Notes: a model not told the origin generated them from the letters alone. Counted from the stretch's first letter, positions 1 through 6,603 are shown. The stretch: 11,937 nucleotides of DNA from Candidatus Peribacterales bacterium (GCA_020059985.1 JAGVCI010000120.1:1-11937); one strand, 5' to 3'. Numbers and translations are program-made.

Positions 1-29
1 CCGAACATCCAGTCGGATCTCTGGTAGAT

Positions 30-1307
30 CTACTGTGTCATCTCCGTCGCGAGATTCGTGACATCCCCCGCTCCCATGACGAGCACGACGTCGCCGTCAT
101 GCAGAAGACCTGACTGTAGCTTCGCTTTCGCCTGGGCGAGCCCGCCTGCGTACTGCACTTCGATGCCGCTGTGCTTCGCAATGTCCTCTGCAAATTTGTG
201 GATGTCGACGGTCTCACTCTCCGTGTCGCTGCGCGCATCGTAGATATCGGTGAGCACCAGAAGATCGAGACCCTTGAAGCATGTGAGAAAATCGTCGTAC
301 AGCGCAATCGTGCGGTTATGCATATGCGGCTGAAGGACGCCGATAATTTTTTTCTCTCCGTACGCCTCGCGTGCTCCCGCCACCGTCGCCGCAATCTCAC
401 GCGGATGATGCGCGTAGTCGTCGATCACCAGTGCGCCTTCTTTGGTCTTCCCTTTCACTTCCATTCTTCGCCACGAGCCGCGATAGCGAGCGAGCGATTC
501 GCGTGCCTTCTTCGGATCGACCCCCACGTGATCGGCGAGTGCCAGCACGAGCTGTGCATTTTGACGCTGATGCGCACCAGGGATGGCGAGAGTTGGAAGG
601 GAAAACTGATCAGCATCGATCACCGTAGAATGAATTCCATCTGTGACTGCGCGGCAATCCGCATCACCGAGATGCGTGATCACGGCGCCGTCGGAAGTGA
701 TCTGTCCGAGGAATTCTCTGAATGCGTTTCGGTAATCATCGACGGAGGTAAACGAATCGAAGTGATCCCCGTCCGCATTCGTGACGAGGATGATTTTAGG
801 CTGGAAATGGAGGAAATGTCGACGGTACTCACACGCCTCCACGAGGAAGAGTTTGGATCCCCCTTTGCGGAAATTTTTCCCGTCGAGATCCGGCACCTTC
901 GTCCCGACCACCACCGTGGGATCGAGTCCCGCATCAACAAGAAGTAAAGCCGCCATCGACGTCGTCGACGATTTTCCGTGCGTCCCGGCGACCGCGATCA
1001 CATCGTACCCAGCAGTGAGCTCGCCGAGCGCCTGAAAATAACTGAGCGAGCGAATCTTATATTCCTTGGCCTTCTTTCTTTCAGGAGCATCCTCAGGAAG
1101 TGCATCAGAGTAGACGAAGAGATCCGCATCGCTCGGAACCTGCGATCCATCCTGCACATGCGTCACAGCAATCCCCCAACTAGTAAGATCCTTCGTCACC
1201 ACACTCTCGGCTCGGTCACTCCCCGAGACCTGGTGTCCGTTCTCGCGCTGGAGCGCTGCATACGCAGACAGCCCAATCCCTCCGATTCTAGAGCAGTAAA
1301 TCTTCAT
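30..1307 (-). CDS. murC: UDP-N-acetylmuramate--L-alanine ligase MurC
   Basis: MurC is the cytoplasmic ATP-dependent ligase that joins L-alanine to UDP-MurNAc, the first amino-acid addition in peptidoglycan precursor synthesis. The 425-residue product shows the Mur-ligase order: N-terminal Rossmann motif SRIGGIGLSA (7-16), P-loop GTHGKSSTT (108-116), EACEY (157-161), NADGDH (177-182), GSWRRME (277-283), DDYAHHP (296-302) and a C-terminal GAGD (412-415). The start is the ATG at 1307, because conserved sequence begins there; the open frame upstream (to 1442) encodes an Arg-rich, low-complexity stretch lying in the inverted-repeat region. No Shine-Dalgarno is visible. The protein is some 30-60 residues shorter than typical MurC, mainly between residues 218 and 241 of the ATPase domain, and the usual GxHNxxNA motif reads GAHQRQNA (244-251). 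The stop is TAG. It is divergent from the FtsB-like gene. Another Mur ligase (Mpl) is less likely from the EACEY and start motifs. Confidence 0.92.
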   Translation of the reverse strand: MKIYCSRIGGIGLSAYAALQRENGHQVSGSDRAESVVTKDLTSWGIAVTHVQDGSQVPSDADLFVYSDALPEDAPERKKAKEYKIRSLSYFQALGELTAGYDVIAVAGTHGKSSTTSMAALLLVDAGLDPTVVVGTKVPDLDGKNFRKGGSKLFLVEACEYRRHFLHFQPKIILVTNADGDHFDSFTSVDDYRNAFREFLGQITSDGAVITHLGDADCRAVTDGIHSTVIDADQFSLPTLAIPGAHQRQNAQLVLALADHVGVDPKKARESLARYRGSWRRMEVKGKTKEGALVIDDYAHHPREIAATVAGAREAYGEKKIIGVLQPHMHNRTIALYDDFLTCFKGLDLLVLTDIYDARSDTESETVDIHKFAEDIAKHSGIEVQYAGGLAQAKAKLQSGLLHDGDVVLVMGAGDVTNLATEMTQ

Positions 1308-1430
1308 AAGAAGATCAAGAGGATACAGAAGATGTAGAGGATGCAGAAGAGAACAAGAAAGAAATGTACAATAGAAATAGGAGCCTCCTCTGACCCTTCT
1401 GATTCTTCTCGCTCCTCTGCATCTTCTCCT
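1308..1430. repeat. Inverted 9-nt-period array filling the murC/ftsB divergent gap
   Basis: The whole 123-nt gap is repetitive. The left half has 9-nt units AAGAAGATC, AAGAGGATA, CAGAAGATG, TAGAGGATG and CAGAAGAGA (1308-1352). The right half has CTCCTCTGA, CCCTTCTGA, TTCTTCTCG, CTCCTCTGC and ATCTTCTCC (1385-1429), essentially the reverse complement of the same unit. Arms 1327-1341 and 1413-1427 pair at 14 of 15 positions plus one possible G-U, and 1345-1350 pairs with 1404-1409. The left array touches the murC ATG and the right array stops one base before the ftsB ATG. An AGGAG-C-CTCCT palindrome lies at 1379-1389. I see no convincing -35/-10 pair for either gene; a TACAAT at 1367-1372 has no matching -35. 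Role unknown. Confidence 0.8.
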
Positions 1431-1880
1431 ATGCCCTATCAAAATCTCGAGCCGGTCAGTAAGCAGGTCACCATCGTGATCGGCCTATCGGTCGTCGGCT
1501 TCATGGCATTCGGGCTCGCGCTTTCGTACTACCGAAACGTGCTCTTCGATCAAACACTCATCGAAATTGCAGCGCAGAACGAAGCACTGGATGCAACGAT
1601 CGCCCAGGGGTACCGCGACCTCGAGTATTACCGATCCGCACAGTACAAAGACAAATACGCGAAAGAAAACCTGGGGCTCCTCAACCCCGGGGAGAAAGTC
1701 CTCATCATCCGGCAACCAGCCATCACCGATGTCAATGATATTGAATCGCAGAGCGGATCGATCGCCGAGGCGCGTGAGGCGGCCTACGAAGAGCTCCTGA
1801 GGCAAACCCCCATCCTCGACCACTGGCATCTCTACCTCTTTGCCCCCGAGAAAGTCGAAGAGCTGAAAAAAGGGCTCTAA
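1431..1880 (+). CDS. FtsB/DivIC-like septum formation initiator protein
   Basis: This 149-residue protein is probably a bitopic divisome component that helps link the division ring to septal peptidoglycan synthesis. It has a short cytoplasmic N-terminus, one membrane segment (about 12-34, with two Tyr at the end), then a predicted coiled coil (about 38-70), followed by YKDKYAKENLGLLNPGEKVL (72-91). That last stretch matches the conserved tail of the FtsB/FtsL/DivIC family, in which a basic-acidic run precedes a G-L-x-x-P-G-E motif. Residues 95-149 are an extra acidic, helix-rich tail that I do not recognise. The ATG at 1431 is chosen because the open frame upstream is Ser/Arg/Lys-rich and is translated from the repeat array. 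There is no Shine-Dalgarno. It is divergent from murC, a setting that suits cell-wall and division functions. FtsB cannot be separated from DivIC by sequence alone, so no symbol is given. Confidence 0.78.
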   Translation: MPYQNLEPVSKQVTIVIGLSVVGFMAFGLALSYYRNVLFDQTLIEIAAQNEALDATIAQGYRDLEYYRSAQYKDKYAKENLGLLNPGEKVLIIRQPAITDVNDIESQSGSIAEAREAAYEELLRQTPILDHWHLYLFAPEKVEELKKGL

Positions 1881-1900
1881 AGATTCCGCGCATTTCTTCC

Positions 1901-1929
1901 TTTCGGCAGGGAGAATGCTTTGTTACAGT
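1901..1929 (+). promoter_or_regulatory. Probable promoter of the initiator tRNA gene
   Basis: A -10-like TACAGT (1924-1929) lies 12 nt before the first base of the tRNA, with a weak TTTCGG (1901-1906) 17 nt upstream. The predicted transcription start near 1936 would leave a leader of about 6 nt to be removed by RNase P. The -10 resembles the TACANT hexamers in front of several other genes here. The -35 match is poor. Confidence 0.45.
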
Positions 1930-1940
1930 ACGCTGGAGCG

Positions 1941-2018
<78 letters not shown>

Positions 2019-2019
2019 A

Positions 2020-2047
2020 TTTTTGAGCGCAAAAACAGGCTCAAAAA
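2020..2047. terminator. Perfect 9-bp hairpin just after the tRNA
   Basis: TTTTTGAGC (2020-2028) and GCTCAAAAA (2039-2047) are perfect inverted repeats with a 10-nt loop, starting one base after the tRNA CCA. The stem base is A:U, so a transcript from either strand begins the hairpin with U and ends it with A; there is no U-tract after the stem. It may act in tRNA 3' processing or as a weak bidirectional terminator separating the tRNA from the rpmA promoter three bases on. Confidence 0.5.
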
Positions 2048-2050
2048 GCC

Positions 2051-2078
2051 TTGCCCGCTCAAAGATTTCCCTTACAAT
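2051..2078 (+). promoter_or_regulatory. rpmA promoter, apparently leaderless
   Basis: TTGCCC (2051-2056) and TACAAT (2073-2078) are separated by 16 nt, a good sigma70-type arrangement. The rpmA ATG at 2088 is 9 nt after the -10, so transcription would start about 2-4 nt before the ATG. There is no Shine-Dalgarno. The mRNA is therefore probably leaderless or nearly so. Confidence 0.65.
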
Positions 2079-2087
2079 CCGCGTCAT

Positions 2088-2369
2088 ATGGCACATAAGA
2101 AAGCAGGAGGGTCGACCCAAAACGGCAGAGATAGCGTCGCGAAACGTCGTGGCGTAAAGCGTTTTGGCGGTCAGGTCGTCCGCAGCGGCGAGGTGCTCAT
2201 CCGCCAGAAAGGCTACTGGTACCGACCGGGTGCGAACACGCATGTCGGTAAGGACTGGACGATCCATGCAGACTGCAACGGTACGGTCGCGTTCAGCTTC
2301 AAGAACGTGACGAAGTTCAACGGTCGCAAAGAGCGATGCACGTTTGTGCACGTGGAAGCAGTGAAGTAA
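2088..2369 (+). CDS. rpmA: 50S ribosomal protein L27
   Basis: This 93-residue protein is the bL27 component of the large ribosomal subunit, whose N-terminal tail reaches towards the peptidyl-transferase centre. It opens with the diagnostic MAHKKAGGSTQNGRDS, then RRGVKRFGGQ (20-29), a PGANTHVGKD segment (46-55), and the beta-rich body ending in CTFVHVEAVK. There is no N-terminal propeptide of the kind cleaved in Firmicutes. Residues 74-86 are a basic segment typical of the variable C-terminal half. Its usual operon partner rplU (L21) is not next to it; instead tRNA-fMet lies 69 nt upstream. It has its own promoter and is followed by a long inverted repeat at 2386-2445. Confidence 0.96.
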   Translation: MAHKKAGGSTQNGRDSVAKRRGVKRFGGQVVRSGEVLIRQKGYWYRPGANTHVGKDWTIHADCNGTVAFSFKNVTKFNGRKERCTFVHVEAVK

Positions 2370-2385
2370 GGAAGAACCAAGAAAA

Positions 2386-2445
2386 AAAGATACAAGAAAC
2401 AAAGGACTGAAGATTCATTCCAATTTTTTTGTTTCTTGTTTCTTT
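2386..2445. terminator. Long A/T-rich inverted repeat after rpmA
   Basis: Arms 2386-2403 and 2428-2445 pair at 17 of 18 positions, including a perfect 12-bp core (2392-2403 with 2428-2439); the loop is 24 nt. The left arm is purine-rich with AAG words every 7-8 nt, and the right arm is the pyrimidine mirror. It starts 17 nt after the rpmA stop and ends before the next gene's promoter, so a termination or 3'-end stabilising role is plausible. The stem is almost free of G:C pairs and no separate U-tract follows beyond TTGTATTTT. Confidence 0.6.
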
Positions 2446-2471
2446 GTATTTTCCCGTGCCGTATTTCCTCC

Positions 2472-2477
2472 TACACT
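2472..2477 (+). promoter_or_regulatory. -10 element of the 2484 gene, leaderless arrangement
   Basis: TACACT ends 6 nt before the ATG at 2484, which would place the transcription start at or within a base of the A of the ATG. Upstream only a weak TTTCCC (2450-2455, spacer 16) could serve as -35. No Shine-Dalgarno is present. This match supports the ATG at 2484 rather than an upstream start. Confidence 0.5.
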
Positions 2478-2483
2478 ATCTCT

Positions 2484-3182
2484 ATGTCCGAATTCGGTGG
2501 AGATATCTATACCCCCGGCGAAGGCGCGACCGGCGCTCCCGAGGCCCTTAGCGAAGAGGCCAAACAGCGGTTTGCTGCGGCTGGAGCAGCCATGCAGCAA
2601 ATTCGACGAGAGGAGAAGAAATCAAAAAAGCGTGATGATCAGGTCGCCAGAACCATCATTCAGTTTTTAAATGATGAGCAACATGCGCATCTCTTCGTGC
2701 TTATTTCGCGCTTGGTCGCTCGGGACTGCCCAAGCGTTTTCATCCTCGCAGTCATCTCTCTGATCGATGAGTCTTCGCTCAATGCTGTCGAGGATTACCT
2801 CGGTGAATCGACGAGAAAGAGCGCTAAGGAAATGTCGGACGAGGGACTTCTTGCGCTCACTACGGGCGGAGAGCTGGATGCGGAGATGAATCACCTGCTC
2901 ATCGAGTGGATCACGCGCATGCAGATGGTCCTCGCCCTCTCGCCGGATAAGATCCTTCTTCGGCTGATGGTCGACGATAAAAATATCGATGGAACCGTGC
3001 TGCAGCTCACGACCTTCGTGCTCCAGGAGTTCTTCGAAACTCGCGGACGCGTCGTGGAGTTCGAGAAATTGCAGCCGCTCACGGCAAGCATCCTGCAGAC
3101 GGTCTTCCAGCCATTCATCGGTGGCGTACGCAAAATCCTCGCGGAACGCGCAGAGAGCTCAGACGAAGACGATGACGATTAA
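2484..3182 (+). CDS. Unrecognised helical protein with acidic tail
   Basis: This 232-residue protein matches no family I recognise. Visible parts are: a Gly/Pro-containing N-terminus (1-20), a charged helical stretch with a basic cluster RREEKKSKKRDD (41-52), and a mostly helical body (53-222). The body contains hydrophobic helices at about 68-95 (HLFVLISRLVARDCPSVFIL) and 136-152; these look amphipathic or buried rather than clearly transmembrane. The C-terminus is strongly acidic (ESSDEDDDD, 224-232). No signal peptide or catalytic motif stands out, and there is one Cys (82). The ATG at 2484 is preferred over a start at 2436 because the -10-like TACACT lies 6 nt before it and the upstream stretch has no protein-like character. 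It has its own promoter after rpmA and overlaps the convergent thpR stop by 4 nt. A cytoplasmic protein is most likely; function unknown. Confidence 0.8.
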   Translation: MSEFGGDIYTPGEGATGAPEALSEEAKQRFAAAGAAMQQIRREEKKSKKRDDQVARTIIQFLNDEQHAHLFVLISRLVARDCPSVFILAVISLIDESSLNAVEDYLGESTRKSAKEMSDEGLLALTTGGELDAEMNHLLIEWITRMQMVLALSPDKILLRLMVDDKNIDGTVLQLTTFVLQEFFETRGRVVEFEKLQPLTASILQTVFQPFIGGVRKILAERAESSDEDDDD

Positions 3183-3727
3183 GCACTGAGTGGAAAATCT
3201 TGGAGTGGCGTCTGTTTTCGGCCGTCTATTTCCGCATAGAGACGCAATCGATCACAGTGCATAGGGAACGAAGCACCCTCGACCAATTTCAGTATCCTCT
3301 TTTTCTTCACCGCAAATTTCTGCGGATGCTTCATGCGTGCGAGCGTGATGTGTGGACGAAATTCTTGGTCCTGGGGCCATGGACAGAGTTTTTTTAGCCT
3401 CGCGAGCTCGTCACTGAATGCCACGGTGAGGTAGAGCACTCGTTCCTCGCGACCATCACCGAATGTATCAGCACCTGTGATCTCAAGCGAAAACGGTGCC
3501 GCTTTTGTCGCGATCTTTTCTGCCTGCGGAAGAATCTGGTTATATTCGATCTCCATCAGTTCTTTCCAGAAAATAAGCGTGAGGTGTGGGCTCTCGGGAT
3601 TTTGAAGGCGGAAAATATCATCAAAAGGCTCTAAGGATTTCTGAAGTGCCTGAAATTCGGCCTTTGCTGCGTCTTCAAGAGGAAGCGCGAGAAAAGCAGA
3701 ACGGAGCGGAAATGTGAAATCCGTCAC
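3179..3727 (-). CDS. thpR: RNA 2',3'-cyclic phosphodiesterase (2H / LigT-ThpR family)
   Basis: This 182-residue protein belongs to the 2H phosphoesterase superfamily (the former '2'-5' RNA ligase' group), which opens 2',3'-cyclic phosphates on RNA ends and can join tRNA halves in vitro. The two signature HxTx motifs are present and well spaced: HLTL (48-51, in PESPHLTLIF) and HITL (126-129, in FRPHITLARM). The length fits the family. The start is a GTG at 3727; the next in-frame Met (residue 58) lies past the first motif. The GTG is 9 nt after the lepA stop, so the two genes are probably cotranscribed, perhaps by translational coupling. An AGGAG in the lepA tail is 13 nt away, too far for a good ribosome site. 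Its TAA overlaps the stop of the convergent 2484 gene. The physiological substrate cannot be told from sequence. Confidence 0.86.
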   Translation of the reverse strand: MTDFTFPLRSAFLALPLEDAAKAEFQALQKSLEPFDDIFRLQNPESPHLTLIFWKELMEIEYNQILPQAEKIATKAAPFSLEITGADTFGDGREERVLYLTVAFSDELARLKKLCPWPQDQEFRPHITLARMKHPQKFAVKKKRILKLVEGASFPMHCDRLRLYAEIDGRKQTPLQDFPLSA

Positions 3728-3736
3728 GGAAAGATC

Positions 3737-5557
3737 TTAGCTCCTCTTGAGCACGCTTAGGAACGCTTCTTGGGTCAGCGTCACCTTGCCCATCTGCTTC
3801 ATGCGCTTCTTTCCCTTCTTCTGCTTGTCGAGGAGTTTGTTTTTGCGCGTGACGTCGCCTCCATAGAGGTAGCCCGTGACGTCCTTGCGCAGTGCGGAGA
3901 GCGTCTCGCGCGCAACGACCTTGGCGCCAAGCGCGGCTTGGATGGGAATCTGAAACTGCTGCTTGGGAAGGACGTCTTTGAGCTTCTTACAGATGATCGA
4001 CCCGACGCGGTGTCCTTCTGATCGGTGCACGATGGTGGAGAGTGCCTCTGCCGGTTCCCCGAGGAGAAGAATTTGGAGTTTAATCAGATCGCCTGAACGA
4101 AAACCGAGGGGCTCATAGCTCATGGACGCGTAGCCCGACGATGCCGATTTCAGCTGGTCGAAGAAATCGAGCACGATACCCTGCAGCGGAATTTCAAAGT
4201 TCATCATCACGCGGTCCTCGTCGATGTAGTGCATGGATTTCTGCGATCCACGACGATCCTGTATGAGCGTCATCACACTTCCGACGTCTTGGTTGCGACA
4301 GAGAATCTCCAGGAGCACCCACGGCTCGCGAACCTCTTCGATGTACGTTTGATCCGGAAAATCCGCAGGATTGCTGATCGCAGCGACATCCGGTTCATCG
4401 ACCTTAAGAAGCGAACTGCGGACGATCTCTGCAGGATTTCGCGCTCTCAGCTTTACCTCGTAGAGCACGCTCGGCGCTGTGATGACAAGGTCGCAATTGT
4501 GCTCGCGCTCGAGACGCTCCTGGACAATGTCCATGTGCAGAAGGCCGAGGAAGCCGCAGCGAAATCCATTCCCCAACGCAGCATTCTGTTCGGGTCCAAA
4601 CTGCAAAGCCGCGTCATTGAGTGCCAGTTTTTCAAGTGCTTCACGGAGCCGCGGGTACTCATCCGCTTCGGAAGGGTAAAGACCCGCAAAGACCATCGGC
4701 TGTACCAGTTTGTAGCCCGGAAGCGCCTGTGCATCCTCCGTAGAAGCAATAGTGTCACCTGTGCGAACGAAGCTCACATCTTTTGCCCCAGTCACGACGT
4801 AGCCGATCTGCCCAACGGAGAGGGTTGGATCGGAGACGTAACCAGGAGAAAAATGCCCAAGATCTTGGATCTCGAACTGCTTATGAGTTTTTAAAGTGTA
4901 AATTTTCTGTCCTTTCTTAAACGCACCATCCACGAGACGCACGTACGCGACTGCTCCACGGTACGGGTCCATAACGGCATCGAAGATGAGGGCACGCGCG
5001 GGACCGTTTCCTTTCTCCACTGACTTGGGCGCCGGAATACGTTCGAGCACGGCATCCAGTATTTCAGCAACTCCCCTCCCTTCTTTCGCAGAAGTGAGGA
5101 GGATCTCCTCTTTTTTACATCCAATGAGTCGCACGACTTCCTCGCTCACGCGCTCGGGATCGGCCGCGGGGAGATCGATCTTATTCAAGACCGGAATAAT
5201 CGTGAGGTCATGCTCGAGAGCCATCGTGAGGACGGCCAGCGTCTGCGCCTGGATGCCCTGAGACGCGTCTACGAGCAATATGGCCCCCTCGCACGCCGCA
5301 AGCGATCGACTCACTTCGTAGCGGAAATCCGTGTGGCCTGGGGTATCGATCAAGTTGAGTTCTTTGCCTTTCCACTGCATACGCACCGGCTGCAGTTTGA
5401 TCGTGATGCCACGCTCGCGCTCCAGCTCCATGGTATCGAGCAGCTGCTCCTTCATCTCGCGCTTCTCCTTCGTCCCCGTGATCTCAATCATGCGATCGGA
5501 CAGAGTGGATTTCCCGTGGTCGATGTGCGCGATGATGCAAAAATTGCGGATCTCCAT
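3737..5557 (-). CDS. lepA: Elongation factor 4 (LepA), translational GTPase
   Basis: LepA/EF4 is a ribosome-binding GTPase linked to back-translocation and to 30S biogenesis or initiation. The 606-residue length is normal. GTPase motifs are in order: G1 AHIDHGKS (10-17), G2 RGITIK (49-54), G3 DTPGH (71-75), G4 NKID (125-128) and G5 SAK. EF-G-like domains follow. The LepA-specific C-terminal domain is complete, with YGGDVTRKNKLLDKQKKGKK and EAFLSVLKRS at the end; this separates it from EF-G and TypA. The start is the ATG at 5557 (MEIRNFCIIAHIDHGKST), as conserved in the family, rather than the GTG 18 nt upstream. No Shine-Dalgarno is present, and a -10-like GATACT ends 5 nt before the ATG. It precedes thpR on the same strand. 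Confidence 0.97.
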   Translation of the reverse strand: MEIRNFCIIAHIDHGKSTLSDRMIEITGTKEKREMKEQLLDTMELERERGITIKLQPVRMQWKGKELNLIDTPGHTDFRYEVSRSLAACEGAILLVDASQGIQAQTLAVLTMALEHDLTIIPVLNKIDLPAADPERVSEEVVRLIGCKKEEILLTSAKEGRGVAEILDAVLERIPAPKSVEKGNGPARALIFDAVMDPYRGAVAYVRLVDGAFKKGQKIYTLKTHKQFEIQDLGHFSPGYVSDPTLSVGQIGYVVTGAKDVSFVRTGDTIASTEDAQALPGYKLVQPMVFAGLYPSEADEYPRLREALEKLALNDAALQFGPEQNAALGNGFRCGFLGLLHMDIVQERLEREHNCDLVITAPSVLYEVKLRARNPAEIVRSSLLKVDEPDVAAISNPADFPDQTYIEEVREPWVLLEILCRNQDVGSVMTLIQDRRGSQKSMHYIDEDRVMMNFEIPLQGIVLDFFDQLKSASSGYASMSYEPLGFRSGDLIKLQILLLGEPAEALSTIVHRSEGHRVGSIICKKLKDVLPKQQFQIPIQAALGAKVVARETLSALRKDVTGYLYGGDVTRKNKLLDKQKKGKKRMKQMGKVTLTQEAFLSVLKRS

Positions 5558-5562
5558 TGGGC

Positions 5563-5568
5563 AGTATC
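5563..5568 (-). promoter_or_regulatory. Possible lepA -10 element
   Basis: On the minus strand GATACT (within TTAGATACT) ends 5 nt before the lepA ATG, the same geometry as the leaderless genes nearby. The -35 region (TCTTTG, spacer 17) is weak and lies inside the repeat array. Treat as tentative. Confidence 0.3.
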
Positions 5569-5580
5569 TAACCATGGAAA

Positions 5581-5639
5581 GACGACAAAGACGACAGGGA
5601 CAACAAGGATTCTTGGACGTCTTTGTAGTCCTTGTCGCC
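5581..5639. repeat. Inverted 9-nt-period array between csaB-like gene and lepA
   Basis: Left units are GACGACAAA, GACGACAGG and GACAACAAG (5581-5607). After GATTCTTGG the array turns over to ACGTCTTTG and TAGTCCTTG (5617-5634), the reverse complement of the same theme. Arms 5581-5601 and 5619-5639 pair at 16 of 21 positions with a 17-nt loop, and two more positions can form G-U pairs in either transcript. It begins 18 nt past the csaB-like stop and ends 12 nt before the possible lepA -10. A terminator or RNA-end hairpin for the csaB-like mRNA is possible, but no U-tract follows on the minus strand. Confidence 0.65.
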
Positions 5640-5656
5640 CCACTCTACTGCTTACA

Positions 5657-6589
5657 TCATTTCAGCACTTTTCTCAGTGCTTCCTCTCCTTCGTGTACAC
5701 GTCGCTTCAGCTCATTGGTATTCCCCACGTTGAGAACCAGTGACGCGAGCTTGTCCTTCCTATCCCGTGGAATGACCTCAAACGGGATACCGAGGGCAAG
5801 AGCGGCGAGCGCCCCGTGATAACGCTCCGAGAGGACGAAGGATGCTCCTCCGACCGCCTGGGTAAGCGCGGAGAGGGTCTGGATGGGGACGATGTCCGCC
5901 TTCAGGGTCGTAGCCAAAGACTGGCAATACGCAGCTTCGGCGGGGTCTGAAGGCTGCAGAGAGAGGATTTGGACCCGTTCCCAGGGGATGATCGCACAGA
6001 GAGCTCTCGTCCGTTCTTCGAGTATTTTTCCGGAATTGCGACGTGGAATTACTATGAATACTTTTTGTGAACGATATCTTTGTTTTTCTTGATTAATAAG
6101 AGAAAAAATAGGATCGAAACTTTGAATAACTTTTGTATTCAATTTCCATCGCGCAACTTGAGCAAACGATGCGTCATCGCGCACAGAGATGAAGACTGCA
6201 CGAGAGGCAACCCACCGTGCGATCGCCTCCCCTATCCGTGTCCGAAATGGGCCGATCCCTTGAAACGCCAGAATGATCGGACGCTTCAGAAAATGCGCGA
6301 CATAGGCGTGGAGCCCCCAGAGAATGCAGGCCTTCAGGGACTCGGTATCCGTGAACAGCGATCCTCCACCAAAGACCACCGAGTCACTCTCCCGGATGGC
6401 CTGGACAGTCTGTCGCCAGTTCCCTCGTAGTGACCGCAATCCCAGCGGCAGACGCGAGAGTTCCCCCGCTTCTGGACGTGCCGAAACCACCTGCCAGGTG
6501 TGCCCAGGGAAAGACCGTAGGAAGTACTCCTTCAGGGCTTCATCGCCGAGATTCTGGACACCGTAGTTCCCGATCAGCACATAACGCAT
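5657..6589 (-). CDS. CsaB-like polysaccharide pyruvyl transferase
   Basis: This 310-residue protein belongs to the polysaccharide pyruvyl transferase family (CsaB/WcaK type), which moves pyruvate from phosphoenolpyruvate to sugars of a cell-surface polymer as a ketal. Family motifs in order: N-terminal GNYGVQNLGDEAL (7-19), DSVVFGGGSLFTD (69-81), FQGIGP (109-114), SVRD (about 135-138) and C-terminal SERYHGALAALALGIP, where the family has SxRLHxxxxA. In organisms with SLH-domain S-layer proteins CsaB makes the pyruvylated wall polymer that anchors them; whether this host has such an S-layer is not visible here. The ATG at 6589 begins at the conserved motif. It has a TACACT 8 nt before the ATG, no Shine-Dalgarno and a TGA stop. 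The segment around 6040-6150, probably the linker between the two Rossmann-like halves, is unusually AT-rich. Confidence 0.84.
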   Translation of the reverse strand: MRYVLIGNYGVQNLGDEALKEYFLRSFPGHTWQVVSARPEAGELSRLPLGLRSLRGNWRQTVQAIRESDSVVFGGGSLFTDTESLKACILWGLHAYVAHFLKRPIILAFQGIGPFRTRIGEAIARWVASRAVFISVRDDASFAQVARWKLNTKVIQSFDPIFSLINQEKQRYRSQKVFIVIPRRNSGKILEERTRALCAIIPWERVQILSLQPSDPAEAAYCQSLATTLKADIVPIQTLSALTQAVGGASFVLSERYHGALAALALGIPFEVIPRDRKDKLASLVLNVGNTNELKRRVHEGEEALRKVLK

Positions 6590-6597
6590 ACCAAAGA

Positions 6598-6603
6598 AGT
6601 GTA
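6598..6603 (-). promoter_or_regulatory. -10-like element of the csaB-like gene
   Basis: Minus-strand TACACT ends 8 nt before the ATG at 6589, giving a predicted leader of 0-2 nt. It lies in the 40-nt gap after rplS, so the gene may also receive readthrough from rplS. No recognisable -35 is seen 16-18 nt upstream. Confidence 0.4.

Noticed and set aside
171..947. Long open frame of 258 codons on the + strand across murC
   Set aside because: It is antisense to strongly conserved MurC motifs; the product is His/Arg-rich with no domain character.
1367..1372. TACAAT as the ftsB promoter
   Set aside because: No acceptable -35 lies 16-18 nt upstream and the implied leader of about 50 nt does not fit the neighbouring genes; left undecided rather than listed.
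1308..1430. CRISPR array
   Set aside because: The units are 9 nt with no spacers and the second half is inverted; this is not CRISPR architecture.
4229..4894. 221-codon + strand frame inside lepA
   Set aside because: It is a shadow of the LepA coding frame, with no promoter or protein-like features.
5657..5659. Recoded UGA (Gly) as in Absconditabacteria/Gracilibacteria
   Set aside because: TGA ends the csaB-like gene at a normal family length, and no conserved gene here has an in-frame TGA.
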